From NCBI GenBank assembly GCA_963837425.1, contig CAWINH010000009.1, forward strand, positions 62,001-126,000: a stretch of DNA of 64,000 bases, in the 5' to 3' direction. This document shows, in pieces, positions 42,883-53,000 of the stretch. The stretch is from CAWINH01 sp963837425. Lineage in GTDB: Bacteria > Chloroflexota > Limnocylindria > QHBO01. Positions within the stretch are counted from its first letter, which is position 1. Each line of letters begins with the position of its first letter. The translations under genes and the position numbers were made by a program. The notes below the pieces were generated by a model. It did no database searches. It saw only the letters and a program-made list of their open reading frames with translations, and had not been told where the DNA came from.

Positions 42883-44066
42883 GCGTTCGCTCCCTTGGCG
42901 AGGACCCTGCCGAGGGCCTCGAGGCTGGCGATGTCGCCCGCCGGCAGGAAGCGGTGGACGAACGGCAGCGCGGCGGCCATCCCGCTGGCCAGCGGCTCGT
43001 AGTCGGGGGACGACGCGAGCGGATTCAGCCAGATCAGCTCGTGGCAGCGGCGAGCCAGCCGCGCCGTCTCGGCACCGATGAGCTCCGGCTTTCCGTGGTC
43101 CCAGCCGTCGGAGAGGACGATGACCACGCCACTGCCGGGCAGGACGCGCCGGGCCCACACCCTGTTGAACGTGTGGAACGCCTCGCCGATGCGGGTGCCG
43201 CCTGCCCCGAACGTCGCCTCCTCGGCGATCCGCCGCAGAGCGGCATCTGGGTCGCGCTCGTCGAGGAGGCGGGTGATGCGCGCGAGCCGCGTCCCGAAGA
43301 CGAACGCCTCAGTGCGCGACGCCGTCCGCGCCAGGGCATGGACGAAGCGCAGGAGCAGCCGCGCGTGACGGTCCATGGAGCCGCTGATGTCGACGAGGGC
43401 CACGATCGGCCGCGGCCGGGTCAGCTGCCGTCGCCAGACCCAGCGCAACGTCTCGCCCTCGGTGGCCAGGCTGTCGCGGAGCATGGCGCGCGGTGCCAGC
43501 CGGCGACCGTGCGGGTGCCGCTTCGTGCGTCGTGTCCGGCGCGTGGCAAGCCGCGGCTGCAGCGCGGCGACCATCCGCTCCGCGTCGCGCAGCTCCGCAT
43601 CCGTCATCGCGGCGAAGGATCTATGCCGGAGCAGCTCGGCGTCGGACCAGCCGACGCGCCGCACGAGCTCGGCGTCGGAGCCGTCCGCCTCGGCCCCTTC
43701 CGGCGCGTTGCCCCCCGCGACCGCGACGCGCCGGGCACGCCGGGCGCGCTCCGTCCGCCCGACCGCGAGGACGCCGAGGCGCCAGTAGCGGTTGAAGGTC
43801 TCGTGGTACGCGGGGAGCTCCTCCCGACGCCGCACGAAGCAGGCGGCACCCGCGGCGCGGACCTCGTCGCGCTCGCCGATGTCGATGATGGTCAGCGCCC
43901 GGGCGAAGTCCATGGCCGAGACGAGGTCGCCGGAGAGCCCGACCGCCCGCAGCTCACGGCCGAAGCCGACGACGACCTGCAGCAGCGTCGGACCGTCGAT
44001 CCGGACCTCGGGCAACGGCTCACGCACGGGTGCGAACCTCGTCGAGGTACGCGCGTCCGCGCTCAC
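42879..44066 (-). CDS. coxE: CoxE-type VWA-domain protein
   Basis: A 395-residue protein with a C-terminal von Willebrand A domain. The metal-ion site shows as VDISGSMDRHARLLL (DxSxS, residue about 226), GGTRIGEAFHTFN (Thr) and VLSDGWDHGKPE (Asp). Residues 1-200 are helical and Arg-rich, as in other CoxE. With the MoxR-type ATPase CoxD it forms a chaperone pair that in Oligotropha is needed for maturing the CO dehydrogenase active site. Start GTG 44066 overlaps coxD by 47 nt; GTG 44027 (8-nt overlap) is equally plausible. Confidence 0.88.
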   Translation of the reverse strand: MSADARTSTRFAPVREPLPEVRIDGPTLLQVVVGFGRELRAVGLSGDLVSAMDFARALTIIDIGERDEVRAAGAACFVRRREELPAYHETFNRYWRLGVLAVGRTERARRARRVAVAGGNAPEGAEADGSDAELVRRVGWSDAELLRHRSFAAMTDAELRDAERMVAALQPRLATRRTRRTKRHPHGRRLAPRAMLRDSLATEGETLRWVWRRQLTRPRPIVALVDISGSMDRHARLLLRFVHALARTASRTEAFVFGTRLARITRLLDERDPDAALRRIAEEATFGAGGTRIGEAFHTFNRVWARRVLPGSGVVIVLSDGWDHGKPELIGAETARLARRCHELIWLNPLASSPDYEPLASGMAAALPFVHRFLPAGDIASLEALGRVLAKGANA

Positions 44067-44931
44067 CGCGTACCCCGTGCACGTCCTCCTCGTACTTGAG
44101 GACGACCCCGATCGTCTCGTCGATGAGCTCGCCAGTCAGCTCGGCCGCGCCGAGCGCCACGAGGGCCGCGGCCCAGTCCAGCGTCTCGGCCACCCCCGGC
44201 AGCTTCGTGAGGTCAGCGGTTCTGAGCCGGCCGATGAACGCCACGACCTGCCGGGCGAGGCGGTCAGGCACGTCCGGCAGCCGGGTGTGCACGATCTCCA
44301 GCTCTCGCTCCGCCTGCGGGTAGTCGATCCAGTGATAGAGGCATCGGCGCTTCAGCGCGTCGTGGACGTCGCGGGTCCGGTTGCTCGTCAGGACGACGCG
44401 CGGCGGCCGGGCGGCGCTGAGCGTGCCGACCTCGGGGATGGTGATCGCGAAGTCGCTGAGCAGCTCGAGGAGGTAGGCCTCGAACTCGGCGTCTGCGCGG
44501 TCGATCTCGTCGATGAGCAGCAGCGGGGGCTCGGCGGCCGGGTCCCCGCTCGCATCGAGCGCCTGGAGAAGCGGGCGCCGGATAAGGAACTCGGGCCCGA
44601 AGATGTCGCGCGCCGTGGCCTCGCGGCCCTCCCCCCGCGCCTCCATGAGCCGGATCTCGAGCATCTGGCGCGGGTAGTTCCACTCGTAGACCGCGGTGCT
44701 GACGTCGAGCCCCTCGTAGCACTGCAGCCGGATCAGGCGTGAGCCGAGGGCGGTGGCCAGCGAGCGGGCGAGCTCCGTCTTCCCGACGCCGGCCTCCCCC
44801 TCCAGGAGAAGCGGACGCTCGAGCCGCAGGGCGAGAAAGGTGGCGGTGGCGAGGGCCCGGTCGGCGACGTAGCCCTGCGCGCCGAGGAGGCCGGCCAGCT
44901 CCTCGGCGGAGGCAGGCTGCGCCGATTCCAT
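44020..44931 (-). CDS. coxD: CoxD-type MoxR-family AAA+ ATPase
   Basis: A 303-residue AAA+ protein. Walker A GEAGVGKTELARSLA (residue about 40), Walker B LLLIDEIDRADAEFEAYLLE (about 135), sensor region VVLTSNRTRDVHDALKRRC. MoxR-family ATPases work with VWA proteins to unfold or remodel targets; CoxD of Oligotropha takes part in sulfuration of the Mo site. I place the start at ATG 44931 (MESAQPASAEEL). It lies 19 nt after coxM of the form II set and precedes coxE. Confidence 0.9.
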   Translation of the reverse strand: MESAQPASAEELAGLLGAQGYVADRALATATFLALRLERPLLLEGEAGVGKTELARSLATALGSRLIRLQCYEGLDVSTAVYEWNYPRQMLEIRLMEARGEGREATARDIFGPEFLIRRPLLQALDASGDPAAEPPLLLIDEIDRADAEFEAYLLELLSDFAITIPEVGTLSAARPPRVVLTSNRTRDVHDALKRRCLYHWIDYPQAERELEIVHTRLPDVPDRLARQVVAFIGRLRTADLTKLPGVAETLDWAAALVALGAAELTGELIDETIGVVLKYEEDVHGVRGERGRAYLDEVRTRA

Positions 44932-44950
44932 CCCGCGTCCGCGCCCAGTC

Positions 44951-45826
44951 TCAGCCGGCCCGTGCCCGGGCGCGCTCGAGCGCCCGTCGCACGTAGACAG
45001 ATGCCAGCGCGGTGCGGTACTCCGCATCGGCGTGGATGTCCGACATCACCGCCTGGCCCTCGCAGGCCTTCGAAGCGGCGCCGGCGACATCGGCGGCGTT
45101 GCAGTCGGTGCCCTCGAGGGCGGCCTCGACGGCCGTTGCACGGTACGGGTGGTCGCCGATTCCGGTGATCGCGACCCGCAGGTGATTCAGCTTCGCGCTG
45201 CCGTAGACCCCGTGCACGTCGGCCAGCACCGCCGCCACGCCCACTATCGAGTAGCCGGAGGCGGCCTGTTCGAGCGCCAGCCACGCGGTGCCCGCCCCTC
45301 TCGGGAGGTGCGGGATATCGATCGCGACCACGATCTCGTCAGGGGCGAGATGGGTCTCGAACGGACCCCGCAGGAAGTCGGCAACGGCAATCCGTCTTTC
45401 GCCACTCGCGGAGCGGAGCTCGACGGTCGCGTCGAGCGCGAGGGCCACCGCCGGGAGATCCGACGACGGGTCGCAGTGGGCGATCGAGCCGCCGACCGTG
45501 CCCCGGTTGCGGACCTGCGCGTCCGCGATCCCGTCCACCGCCTCGGCGAGCAGCGGGTAGGCGGTGCACAGCTCGGCGTCGTCGAGGATCTGCCGATACG
45601 TGGTGAGGGCTCCGACCCGCCACCCGTCGTCGGTCCGCCTGATCTGGGTCAACTCCTCGACCCCGCCGAGGTCGATGAGCATCGGCGGCGTCGACAGGCG
45701 GAACTTCATGAGCGGGATGAGGGACTGGCCGCCGGCGAGGACCTTCGCCTCGGGGTTCGCGGCCACGAGCTTGAGCGCCTCGTCGACGCTGGCCGGTCTC
45801 GCGTAGTCGAAGGCTGCCGGGATCAT
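44951..45826 (-). CDS. coxM: CO dehydrogenase form II-type, FAD-binding medium subunit
   Basis: A 291-residue flavoprotein starting MIPAAFDYARPASVDEAL. FAD segments KVLAGGQSLIPLMKFRLS and RGTVGGSIAHCDPSSDLP. It is the third gene in the order S-L-M typical of form II operons. ATG 45826 overlaps the coxL stop by 4 nt (ATGA). It differs clearly from the form I CoxM at 36605, so the two sets are separate paralogs, not a recent duplication. Confidence 0.92.
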   Translation of the reverse strand: MIPAAFDYARPASVDEALKLVAANPEAKVLAGGQSLIPLMKFRLSTPPMLIDLGGVEELTQIRRTDDGWRVGALTTYRQILDDAELCTAYPLLAEAVDGIADAQVRNRGTVGGSIAHCDPSSDLPAVALALDATVELRSASGERRIAVADFLRGPFETHLAPDEIVVAIDIPHLPRGAGTAWLALEQAASGYSIVGVAAVLADVHGVYGSAKLNHLRVAITGIGDHPYRATAVEAALEGTDCNAADVAGAASKACEGQAVMSDIHADAEYRTALASVYVRRALERARARAG

Positions 45827-48237
45827 GCGGGCACCTCCCCGTTGCTGGAGCCGTTGCCCTCCGCGGCGCGCATGGCACGCCACACGCGCTGCGGGGTGAG
45901 CGGCATATCGATATGGCGGATCCCGAGCGGGCTGAGCGCATCCACGACCGCGTTCACGATCGCCGCTGCCGACCCGATCGTGCCCGCCTCGCCGGCACCC
46001 TTGACCCCGAGCGGGTTCACCGGGGAGGGCGTCACCGTTTCGTCGAGCTCGAAGGTCGGGAGCCAGCTGGCTCTCGGGAGCGCGTAGTCCATCATGCTGC
46101 CGGTGAGCAGCTGACCCTCGGCGTCGTACTCGGCGCCCTCCCAGAGTGCCTGGCCGATGCCCTGGACGATGCCGCCGACAAGCTGACCGTCGACGATGAG
46201 CGGGTTGATCTTCCTGCCCACGTCGTCGACGCCGACATACTGCACGACGTCGACCTTGCCGGTCTCGTCGTCGACCTCAACCGCCGCGACGTGGGTGCCG
46301 AACGGGTACGTGCAGTTCGGCGGGTCGTAGTAGGCGGTCTCGTCGAGGAACGGCTCCATCCCCTCGGGGAGGTCGTAGCCGACCGATGCCGCGAGCGCGA
46401 CCTCGGCGATCGTCTTCGACTGATCCGGCGACCCCTTCACGCGGAGCGTGCCGTCGACGTACTCGACGTCGTCCGGGTTCGCCTCGAGCATGTGCGCCGC
46501 CAGCCGCCCGGCCTTCTCCTTGATCTTCTGCGCGGCCTTCCAGGCCGCCATGCCGCCCACCGACGCCGAGCGGCTGCCGTAGGTGCCGTAGCCGAACGGC
46601 GTGCCCGACGTGTCCGAGTGCTCGACTCCGACGTCGCTCACCGGGACCCCGAGCTCCTCGGCCACGATCTGGGCCATCGTCGTCTCGTGGCCCTGCCCGT
46701 GGCTCTGGCTCCCGGTCGTGACGACGACCTTGCCGGTGAGGTGGACGCGAATGTTCGCCGACTCCCAGAGGCCGGCCCCCCAACCCTCTCCGGGGAGGCC
46801 GATCCACTTCGAAGGCGCGACGCCGCAGACCTCGATGTAGGTGCTGATGCCGACGCCCAGGTGCTTGCCCCGCGATCGCGCGTCGGTGCGGCGGGACTCG
46901 ATCTCCGCGTAGCCGATCATTTCGAGCGCCCGCTCGAGCGTTGGGGCGTAGTTGCCCGAGTCGTAGGCCAGCGTCCCGGCGACGTTCCGCAGGAGCCCGC
47001 CGGCCGGCTCGTAGGGAAATGCGTCGGGGGGAATGAAGTTCCGGCGCCGTACCTCGGCCGGGTCCATGCCGATCTCATCGGCGAACAGGTCCATGGCGCG
47101 CTCGATGACGAAGTTCGCCTCCGGGCGGCCAGCGCCCCGGTAGGCGTCGACCATTGCCGTGTTCGTGTAGACCCCGTCCACCGCGCAGGCGATGTTCGGG
47201 ATCGCGTAGACCCCCGACAGAAGTCGCCCGTAGAGCGTCGTCGGGATGCCCGGCGCGATCGTCGACAGGTAGGCCCCCAGGTTGGCGGTCGTCTTCACGC
47301 GCAGCGCGCTGACCTTGCCCTCCCGGTCGCCGGCGATCTCGAGCTCCGTGATGTGGTCGCGGCCGTGGGTCGTCGACTGGTAATTCTCGCGCCGCGTCTC
47401 GACCCACTTCACCGGGCGGCCGATCCGCTTGCTGCACCAGGCCACCATCGCCATGTCCGCGTAGCAGAAGATCTTGCTGCCGAAGCCTCCGCCGACGTCC
47501 GGGCTGATGCAGCGCAGCTTGTGCTCCGGGATGCCGAGCACGAAAGCGGTGAGCAGCAGGCGCATGACGTGCGGCGCCTGGCTCGTCATCCAGATCGTGT
47601 ACTCCTCGGTCCCCGGGTCGTACCGCCCGATCGCCCCGCGTGTCTCCATCGCGTTGGGGATGAGCCGCTGGTTCACGATCCGCTGCCGGGCGACGACCTC
47701 AGCGCCGTCGATGGCGGCCGCGGTCGCCTCCGCGTCCCCGACCTCCCAGTGCATGACGAGGTTGTGCGGAGCGTTCTCGTGGAGCTGCGGGGCGCCGTCG
47801 GCCAGCGCCTGCTCGGCGTCGACGACCGCCGGCAGCGGTTCGTAGTCGACGTCGACCGCTTGCGCGGCGTCCTCCGCCTGTTCGCGGGTTTCGGCGATGA
47901 CGACCGCGACCCCGTCACCCGTCCATCGCACGGTGTCGATGGCGAGCACGCGCGGCGTGTTGACATTGTTCTGGACGCCGCCCGCCGCCCATGCGCATGG
48001 CAGCGGATTGACCGCCTCCATGTCCTTCCCTGTGAAGACGCCCAGCACGCCGGGCATGGCGGCCGCGGCGCTCGCGTCGATCTTCTTGATCCGGGCGTGG
48101 GCGTATGGCGGGCGGACCACAACCGCGTGGGTCATGCCCGTCAGCTTGATGTCGTCGAGGTAATTGCCGGCACCGGTGATGAAGCGCGGGTCCTCGGTGC
48201 GCTTCAGCGCGGCTCCGAACGCAGTTGCGACTGCCAT
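45823..48237 (-). CDS. coxL: CO dehydrogenase form II-type, molybdenum large subunit
   Basis: An 804-residue molybdo-hydroxylase subunit. The active-site loop reads AYRGAGR (plus-strand 47125-47145), the form II signature that lacks the copper-binding Cys of form I. Other cofactor segments: PDVGGGFGSKIFCYA, GSQSHGQGHETTMAQI, FGYGTYGSRSASVGG and NPLGVKGAGEAGTIG. Form II enzymes of Bradyrhizobium oxidise CO slowly, but many may act on other small carbonyl or heterocyclic substrates, so the physiological substrate is uncertain. It lies 14 nt after coxS and overlaps coxM. Confidence 0.93.
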   Translation of the reverse strand: MAVATAFGAALKRTEDPRFITGAGNYLDDIKLTGMTHAVVVRPPYAHARIKKIDASAAAAMPGVLGVFTGKDMEAVNPLPCAWAAGGVQNNVNTPRVLAIDTVRWTGDGVAVVIAETREQAEDAAQAVDVDYEPLPAVVDAEQALADGAPQLHENAPHNLVMHWEVGDAEATAAAIDGAEVVARQRIVNQRLIPNAMETRGAIGRYDPGTEEYTIWMTSQAPHVMRLLLTAFVLGIPEHKLRCISPDVGGGFGSKIFCYADMAMVAWCSKRIGRPVKWVETRRENYQSTTHGRDHITELEIAGDREGKVSALRVKTTANLGAYLSTIAPGIPTTLYGRLLSGVYAIPNIACAVDGVYTNTAMVDAYRGAGRPEANFVIERAMDLFADEIGMDPAEVRRRNFIPPDAFPYEPAGGLLRNVAGTLAYDSGNYAPTLERALEMIGYAEIESRRTDARSRGKHLGVGISTYIEVCGVAPSKWIGLPGEGWGAGLWESANIRVHLTGKVVVTTGSQSHGQGHETTMAQIVAEELGVPVSDVGVEHSDTSGTPFGYGTYGSRSASVGGMAAWKAAQKIKEKAGRLAAHMLEANPDDVEYVDGTLRVKGSPDQSKTIAEVALAASVGYDLPEGMEPFLDETAYYDPPNCTYPFGTHVAAVEVDDETGKVDVVQYVGVDDVGRKINPLIVDGQLVGGIVQGIGQALWEGAEYDAEGQLLTGSMMDYALPRASWLPTFELDETVTPSPVNPLGVKGAGEAGTIGSAAAIVNAVVDALSPLGIRHIDMPLTPQRVWRAMRAAEGNGSSNGEVPA

Positions 48238-48251
48238 GACCGCCTCCTCGC

Positions 48252-48785
48252 TCAGCTTGCCGCGTCGGTGACGCCGGCCGGGGCGCCACCCTCGATCGGG
48301 ATCGTCACGGTCCCCGCCTGGCGCATGACGCGAGCCGCCTCACGGATCGCCGTCACGATGTTCTGGTACCCGGTGCAGCGGCAGTAGTTGCCCTCGATCG
48401 CGTGCCGGATCTGCGCGTCCGTCGGATCGGGGTTGCTCGCGAGCAGGTCGACGGCCGCCATGATCATGCCCGGGGTGCAAAAGCCGCACTGGAGGCCATG
48501 GTTCTCCCAGAAAGCGGCCTGCAGCGGGTGGAGCGCGCCGTCGCTCCCGATGCCCTCGATCGTCGTGATCGCTGCGCCATTGGCCTGGAGGGCCAGCACG
48601 GTGCAGCTCTTCACCGCCCGCCCGTCGACGAGCACCGTACAGGAGCCACACTGCGTCGTATCGCAGCCGATGTGGGTGCCGGTGAGATCCAGGTCCTCGC
48701 GAAGGACCTGAACGAGCAATCTCCGGGGCTCCACCTCCAGGCTCCGCGCCGCGCCGTTCACGTTGATGGCCAGGGGTTGAGCCAC
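48252..48785 (-). CDS. coxS: CO dehydrogenase form II-type, 2Fe-2S small subunit
   Basis: A 177-residue protein with two 2Fe-2S cluster motifs: CDTTQCGSCTVLVDG then KSC, and CGFCTPGMIM then CRCTGYQNIV. The C-terminal tail after the last motif is about 30 residues longer in low-complexity sequence (TIPIEGGAPAGVTDAAS). First gene of the form II operon. GTG 48785 has AAGGAGG six nt upstream, which decides the start, and a strong hairpin lies just before that ribosome-binding site. Confidence 0.92.
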   Translation of the reverse strand: MAQPLAINVNGAARSLEVEPRRLLVQVLREDLDLTGTHIGCDTTQCGSCTVLVDGRAVKSCTVLALQANGAAITTIEGIGSDGALHPLQAAFWENHGLQCGFCTPGMIMAAVDLLASNPDPTDAQIRHAIEGNYCRCTGYQNIVTAIREAARVMRQAGTVTIPIEGGAPAGVTDAAS

Positions 48786-48800
48786 CGGCAGCCTCCTTCC

Positions 48801-48819
48801 GCCGCGCCCAAGGCGCGGC
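48801..48819 (-). promoter_or_regulatory. Hairpin directly upstream of the form II coxS ribosome-binding site
   Basis: A perfect 8-bp stem (GCCGCGCC / GGCGCGGC) with a 3-nt loop at 48801-48819. In the minus-strand mRNA it lies two bases before the AAGGAGG that serves coxS. Such a position can influence translation start or mRNA stability. The divergent xdhC gene starts at 48905, so the 119-nt gap must hold the promoters of both directions. Confidence 0.5.
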
Positions 48820-48904
48820 CCGTGCGGATGCGCTCGGACGCGGGGCTGGAATCCCCGCGGGCGATAGGTGCTAATGATTGCGCGCCACCCGCCGAGGGGT
48901 CAAC

Positions 48905-50026
48905 ATGGGCGGCGTGAGCGAGATCAGTGCCGTGCTGACCGCCATCTCCTCCCTTCACGCGCGCGGTGAGCCGATGGCGCTGGCGACGATCGTGAGCGTG
49001 CGCGGATCCACGTACCGCCGGCCCGGCGCCCGCCTGCTCGTTGCGGAGAGCGGTGCCACCGTCGGCAACGTCTCGGGCGGCTGCCTCGAGGGCGACGTCG
49101 AGCGGATCGGCAAGGCGGTGATGACCTCCGGGAAGCCCCGTCTCGAGCTCTTCGATCTGACCGCCGACGGCGACGAGGTGTGGGGCTACGGCCTCGGCTG
49201 CAACGGCGCCATGGAGCTCTTCATCGAGCCGGCCGAACACGCGGTGGCGACCGCGGACGCCCTGCGCACCGCGCTCGAGGGTGAACGCGCATGCTGCCTC
49301 GTCACCGTCATCGCGTCGACGGATGCGCGCATCCCTGCGGGTGCCCGCATCCTGCTGTTTGCCGACGGTGAGACAACCGGCTCGTTCGCCGCCGATGTCG
49401 ACGCGGCGGCCGTCGGACTCGCCAAGCGAGCGCTCGACGCCGATGCCGGCGGGATCGAGACGATGCCCACCGACCGGGGCGAGCTGCGACTGTTCGTGGA
49501 GGTCATGCTCCCGCCGCTCCGGCTGCTCGTGCTCGGAGCCGGCCACGATGCCATTCCGCTCGTCCGCTATGCGTCGGAGCTCGGCTGGCGCGTTACGGTT
49601 GCGGACGTGCGTCGCCAGTTCCTGACCCACGAGCGGTATCCGCAGGCCACGGCGTTCCTCGACCTCGATCCTGTTGCAGTCGCCGACGCCTGGCAGCCGG
49701 ACGATCGGAGCTCCATCCTGCTCATGACCCACAACTACCTGCGGGACGCCGAATACCTCCGCGGCCTCCTTCCCAAGCGGTGGGCGTACCTGGGTGCCGT
49801 CGGGCCGCGCCGCCGCACCGAACAGCTGGTGGGCGAGCTGGCCCGCGACGGCGTGGCCGGCGCGCCCGATGCGCTGGCCCGGATCCACGCGCCGGCCGGG
49901 CTGGACATCGGCGCGGAGGGGCCGGAGGAAGTCGCCTGGTCGATCGTCGCAGAGATGCTGGCGGTCCATCGCGGACGCTCCGGTGGTCCGCTCCGCGATC
50001 GGACGGCGCCGATTCACGCGGCCTAG
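48905..50026 (+). CDS. XdhC/CoxI-family protein
   Basis: A 373-residue XdhC-family protein, the third in this region. N-terminal domain: PMALATIVSVRGSTYRRPGA, VGNVSGGCLEGDVERIG and GYGLGCNGAMELFIEP. C-terminal domain: RLLVLGAGHDAIPLVRYASE, ILLMTHNYLRDAEYLRGLL and WAYLGAVGPRRRTEQL. This is the classical form that carries the MTHN/LGAVGP segments of XdhC/CoxI, so it likely handles Mo-cofactor sulfuration. It is transcribed away from the form II operon, from the same 119-nt gap. I start at ATG 48905 (MGGVSEISAV). Its stop is a CTAG shared with the next, convergent gene. Confidence 0.88.
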   Translation: MGGVSEISAVLTAISSLHARGEPMALATIVSVRGSTYRRPGARLLVAESGATVGNVSGGCLEGDVERIGKAVMTSGKPRLELFDLTADGDEVWGYGLGCNGAMELFIEPAEHAVATADALRTALEGERACCLVTVIASTDARIPAGARILLFADGETTGSFAADVDAAAVGLAKRALDADAGGIETMPTDRGELRLFVEVMLPPLRLLVLGAGHDAIPLVRYASELGWRVTVADVRRQFLTHERYPQATAFLDLDPVAVADAWQPDDRSSILLMTHNYLRDAEYLRGLLPKRWAYLGAVGPRRRTEQLVGELARDGVAGAPDALARIHAPAGLDIGAEGPEEVAWSIVAEMLAVHRGRSGGPLRDRTAPIHAA

Positions 50027-53000
50027 GCAGGCTCCTCGGTCGGCAGCCCCAGCGCTTCATCGAGCCGCGAAAGGAGGGGCTGCGATCCGATCTCGGTGAG
50101 GATCGTACGGGCCTCATCGGCTGCTGCCCGCACTTCCGGACGCTCGCCGCCTACGAACTTCACGAAGTCGAGGTCCACGAGGGCCAGCTCGAACAGGGTC
50201 CCGAGGTCTCGCCATTGGCGGGTCACCTCGCCGAACCCCTCGACCGCCTCGTCCAGGCGACCCTCTTGCGCAGCGAGGCAGGCCTCGATGCCGCGGATCC
50301 CGGCGTGGATCGTGCGACCGTGGTTCCCCTGGTCGCGCAGGACCTGGGCGGCGTCAGCCGCGAGCTGGGGCTTGCCGGCCCAGAGCGCCGCCCGTGCGGC
50401 CACCGGCACATCCTCCGCGGCGCTCCCCGGGTTCAGGTTCACGCTCCGCATGGAGGCCGCGTGGGCCTCATCGAAATGGCCCGCCATCAGCTCGACCCAG
50501 CCGAGTGAAGAATCCAGCTCGGCCTTCGCGTTCGCCTCCTGCCAGCTGGCCGCGAACGCTGAGGCTTCGTCGAGCAACTGCTGAAACGGTTCGCCGAGGA
50601 TCGCGCGCTGGATGATGACTGAAGCGAGGAGCACGAACCGGTCGGGGGGGTCCAGGTCCAGGCCCAGCGCCTCCTCGAAGATCGGCCCGGACACATTGAA
50701 CTGGCCCTGGCGCATGGCGACCCCCGCCGCGTTCACGGAGAGGGTGGTGATCATGTCCCGATTCCCGGTACGGCGGGCATCCTCGAGCCCATCCAGCCCG
50801 ATGCGCAGCCCGGCCTCCGGATCCTCGAGGGACAGGGAGCCGCTCAGGTTGACGCGGGCGCGCACCGCCAGCCAGTTGAGGCCGTACGATTCGGCGAGCA
50901 GCAGTGCACCCTGGAGCTCTGCCAGGCCCTCGCGCACGCGCCCTCCGTAGGTCAACGCCGTGGCGCGGGTGATCAGCAGGTCCGCGATCTCGAAGAGCGT
51001 GTCCAGGCGCTCCGCGCGCGGCAAGGCACGGTCGCACCACTCCACCGCCTCGCTGAACTCGTTATTCAGCATGTGCGCCCGAGCCAGCGCCGCGTGGACC
51101 CCGACCAGCGCCGGGTCGTCGCCGAGCGCCCCAAGGCGGTCAATCTCGCCGGTGATCTCGGCGATCGCCTCTGCCGGCCGCCCGCCGCTGGCCAGCACGC
51201 GGCCGAGCGCCGTCACCGCCCGCGCCTCGCCAGCGAGGTCATTGGCATTGCGCGCGGACTCGACCGCTCGACGCAGGTACCCCTCGGCGATCTCGTAGCG
51301 TCCGGCGGCGTTGGCGGCGGCGCCAGCTCGCGCCAGCATCTCCGCCTGCTCGCTTGGATCGGCGGTCACCTCCAGTGCCAGCTCGAGGAAGCGCACCGCC
51401 TGGTCGTGTGAGCCGAGCTGTGTCGCGCGGCCAGCCGCCTGCTGGAGGAGGTCCGCTGCGTGCCGGCGCGCTTCGTCGGCGTCGGAATCCTCCGGGGCGC
51501 TGCGATAGGCGTCGAGATAGTGCATGGCGGTGGCATCAACGATCTCGTCGTCGTGGAGCGATTCGTAGTACTCGCCTGCGGCGAGGTGGACGACCTTGCG
51601 ATCGCGCTTGGCGAGCGTGTTGTAGGCGACATCGCGGACGAGCGCCTGGACGAAGCCGTACTGCCCGCGTTCGGGCGACCGCGGGTCCGCGTCGAGGGTC
51701 AGCAGCTCGCGCCTCACGAGGCTGAAGAGCCGATCCTCCAGACCCTCGTGGACACCGGAGATGGCGGCCAGGGCCGGGCCGGTGAAGGTCTGACCCAGGA
51801 CGGACGCCTGCTGCACGAGCGCCCGGTCCCCGGCGTCGAGGGCGTCAAGGCGGGCGGCGATCAACGCCTGGAGCGTGGACGGGACGGCGAGCGTGCTGAT
51901 GTCGCCGACGAGCCTCAACGAGCCGTTGCTGGCTTCAAGCCGGCCGTCCTGCAGGAGCATGCGCACCGTCTCGACCGCGTAGAGGGGGATACCCTCGGCC
52001 CGGGCCGTGATCTGGCCAGCCACGGCATCGGGAATACCCGGCACCAGTGAGTCGAGGATCGCGCGGATCACCTCGTCCGGGAGGGGCTCGAGGGAGAGGT
52101 TCGTGAAGTTGCGCTGCCCGGCGCCCCACGTCGGCCGCTTCTCGAGCAGCTCAGGGCGTGCCAGGGTGATGATGTAGATCGGCGCGCTGCGAGCCCACGC
52201 CAGGAGATGCTCGATGAAGTCGAGCAGACCCGCATCGGCCCAGTGGAGGTCCTCGAAGACGAGGACCGCGCAGTTGTCGCCGGCGACACGCTCGAAGAAG
52301 GTTCGCCAGGCAGCGAACAGCTCTTCGCGCCCGATCGTCTCCGATTCACCGATGCCGAGCAGCTGTTCGAGCTTGGGCTGGATCCAGCGGCGCTCGGCCT
52401 CGTCGGCGACGTAGGTCCGGAGCGCCTCCGCGATCTTCGCCCGCGATGCGGCCGGGTCCTCCGTCTCGAGCAGGCCCACTCGACTCCGTACCATCTCGCC
52501 GAGCGCCCAGAAGGTGATCCCCTCTCCGTAGGCGGGGGATCGGCCCTGGTGCCATGCGACGCGGTCCTTGATTCCGTCGATGTACTTGAGGAACTCCCAG
52601 GAGAGTCGGCTCTTGCCGATCCCACCCTGGCCCATGATCGAGAGCAGGCGCGGCCGGCGCTCGCGTTGCGTTGCGTGGAGCAGCTCCTTCACCAGGCGCA
52701 GCTCAGCATCGCGTCCCAGGAACGGCGCTTCCAGCTGATCCGCACGGCCGACGCCGCCGCGCTGGGCGACCACCCGCAGCGCCCGATACGCGGGCACCGG
52801 CGCCGCCTTCCCCTTCAGGTCCTGCTCGCCGACCGGCTCGAAGACGATCGCGCGAGCCGCTGTTCGGTACGTCGTCTCGCCGACCAGCACCGTGCCCGCG
52901 GGCGCCACCGACTGCAGGCGGGACGCCGTGTTGACGAGGTCGCCGGCGACCATCCCCTGGTTCGTGGCCCCCAGGGTGACGGCCGCCTCCCCGGTCAGCA

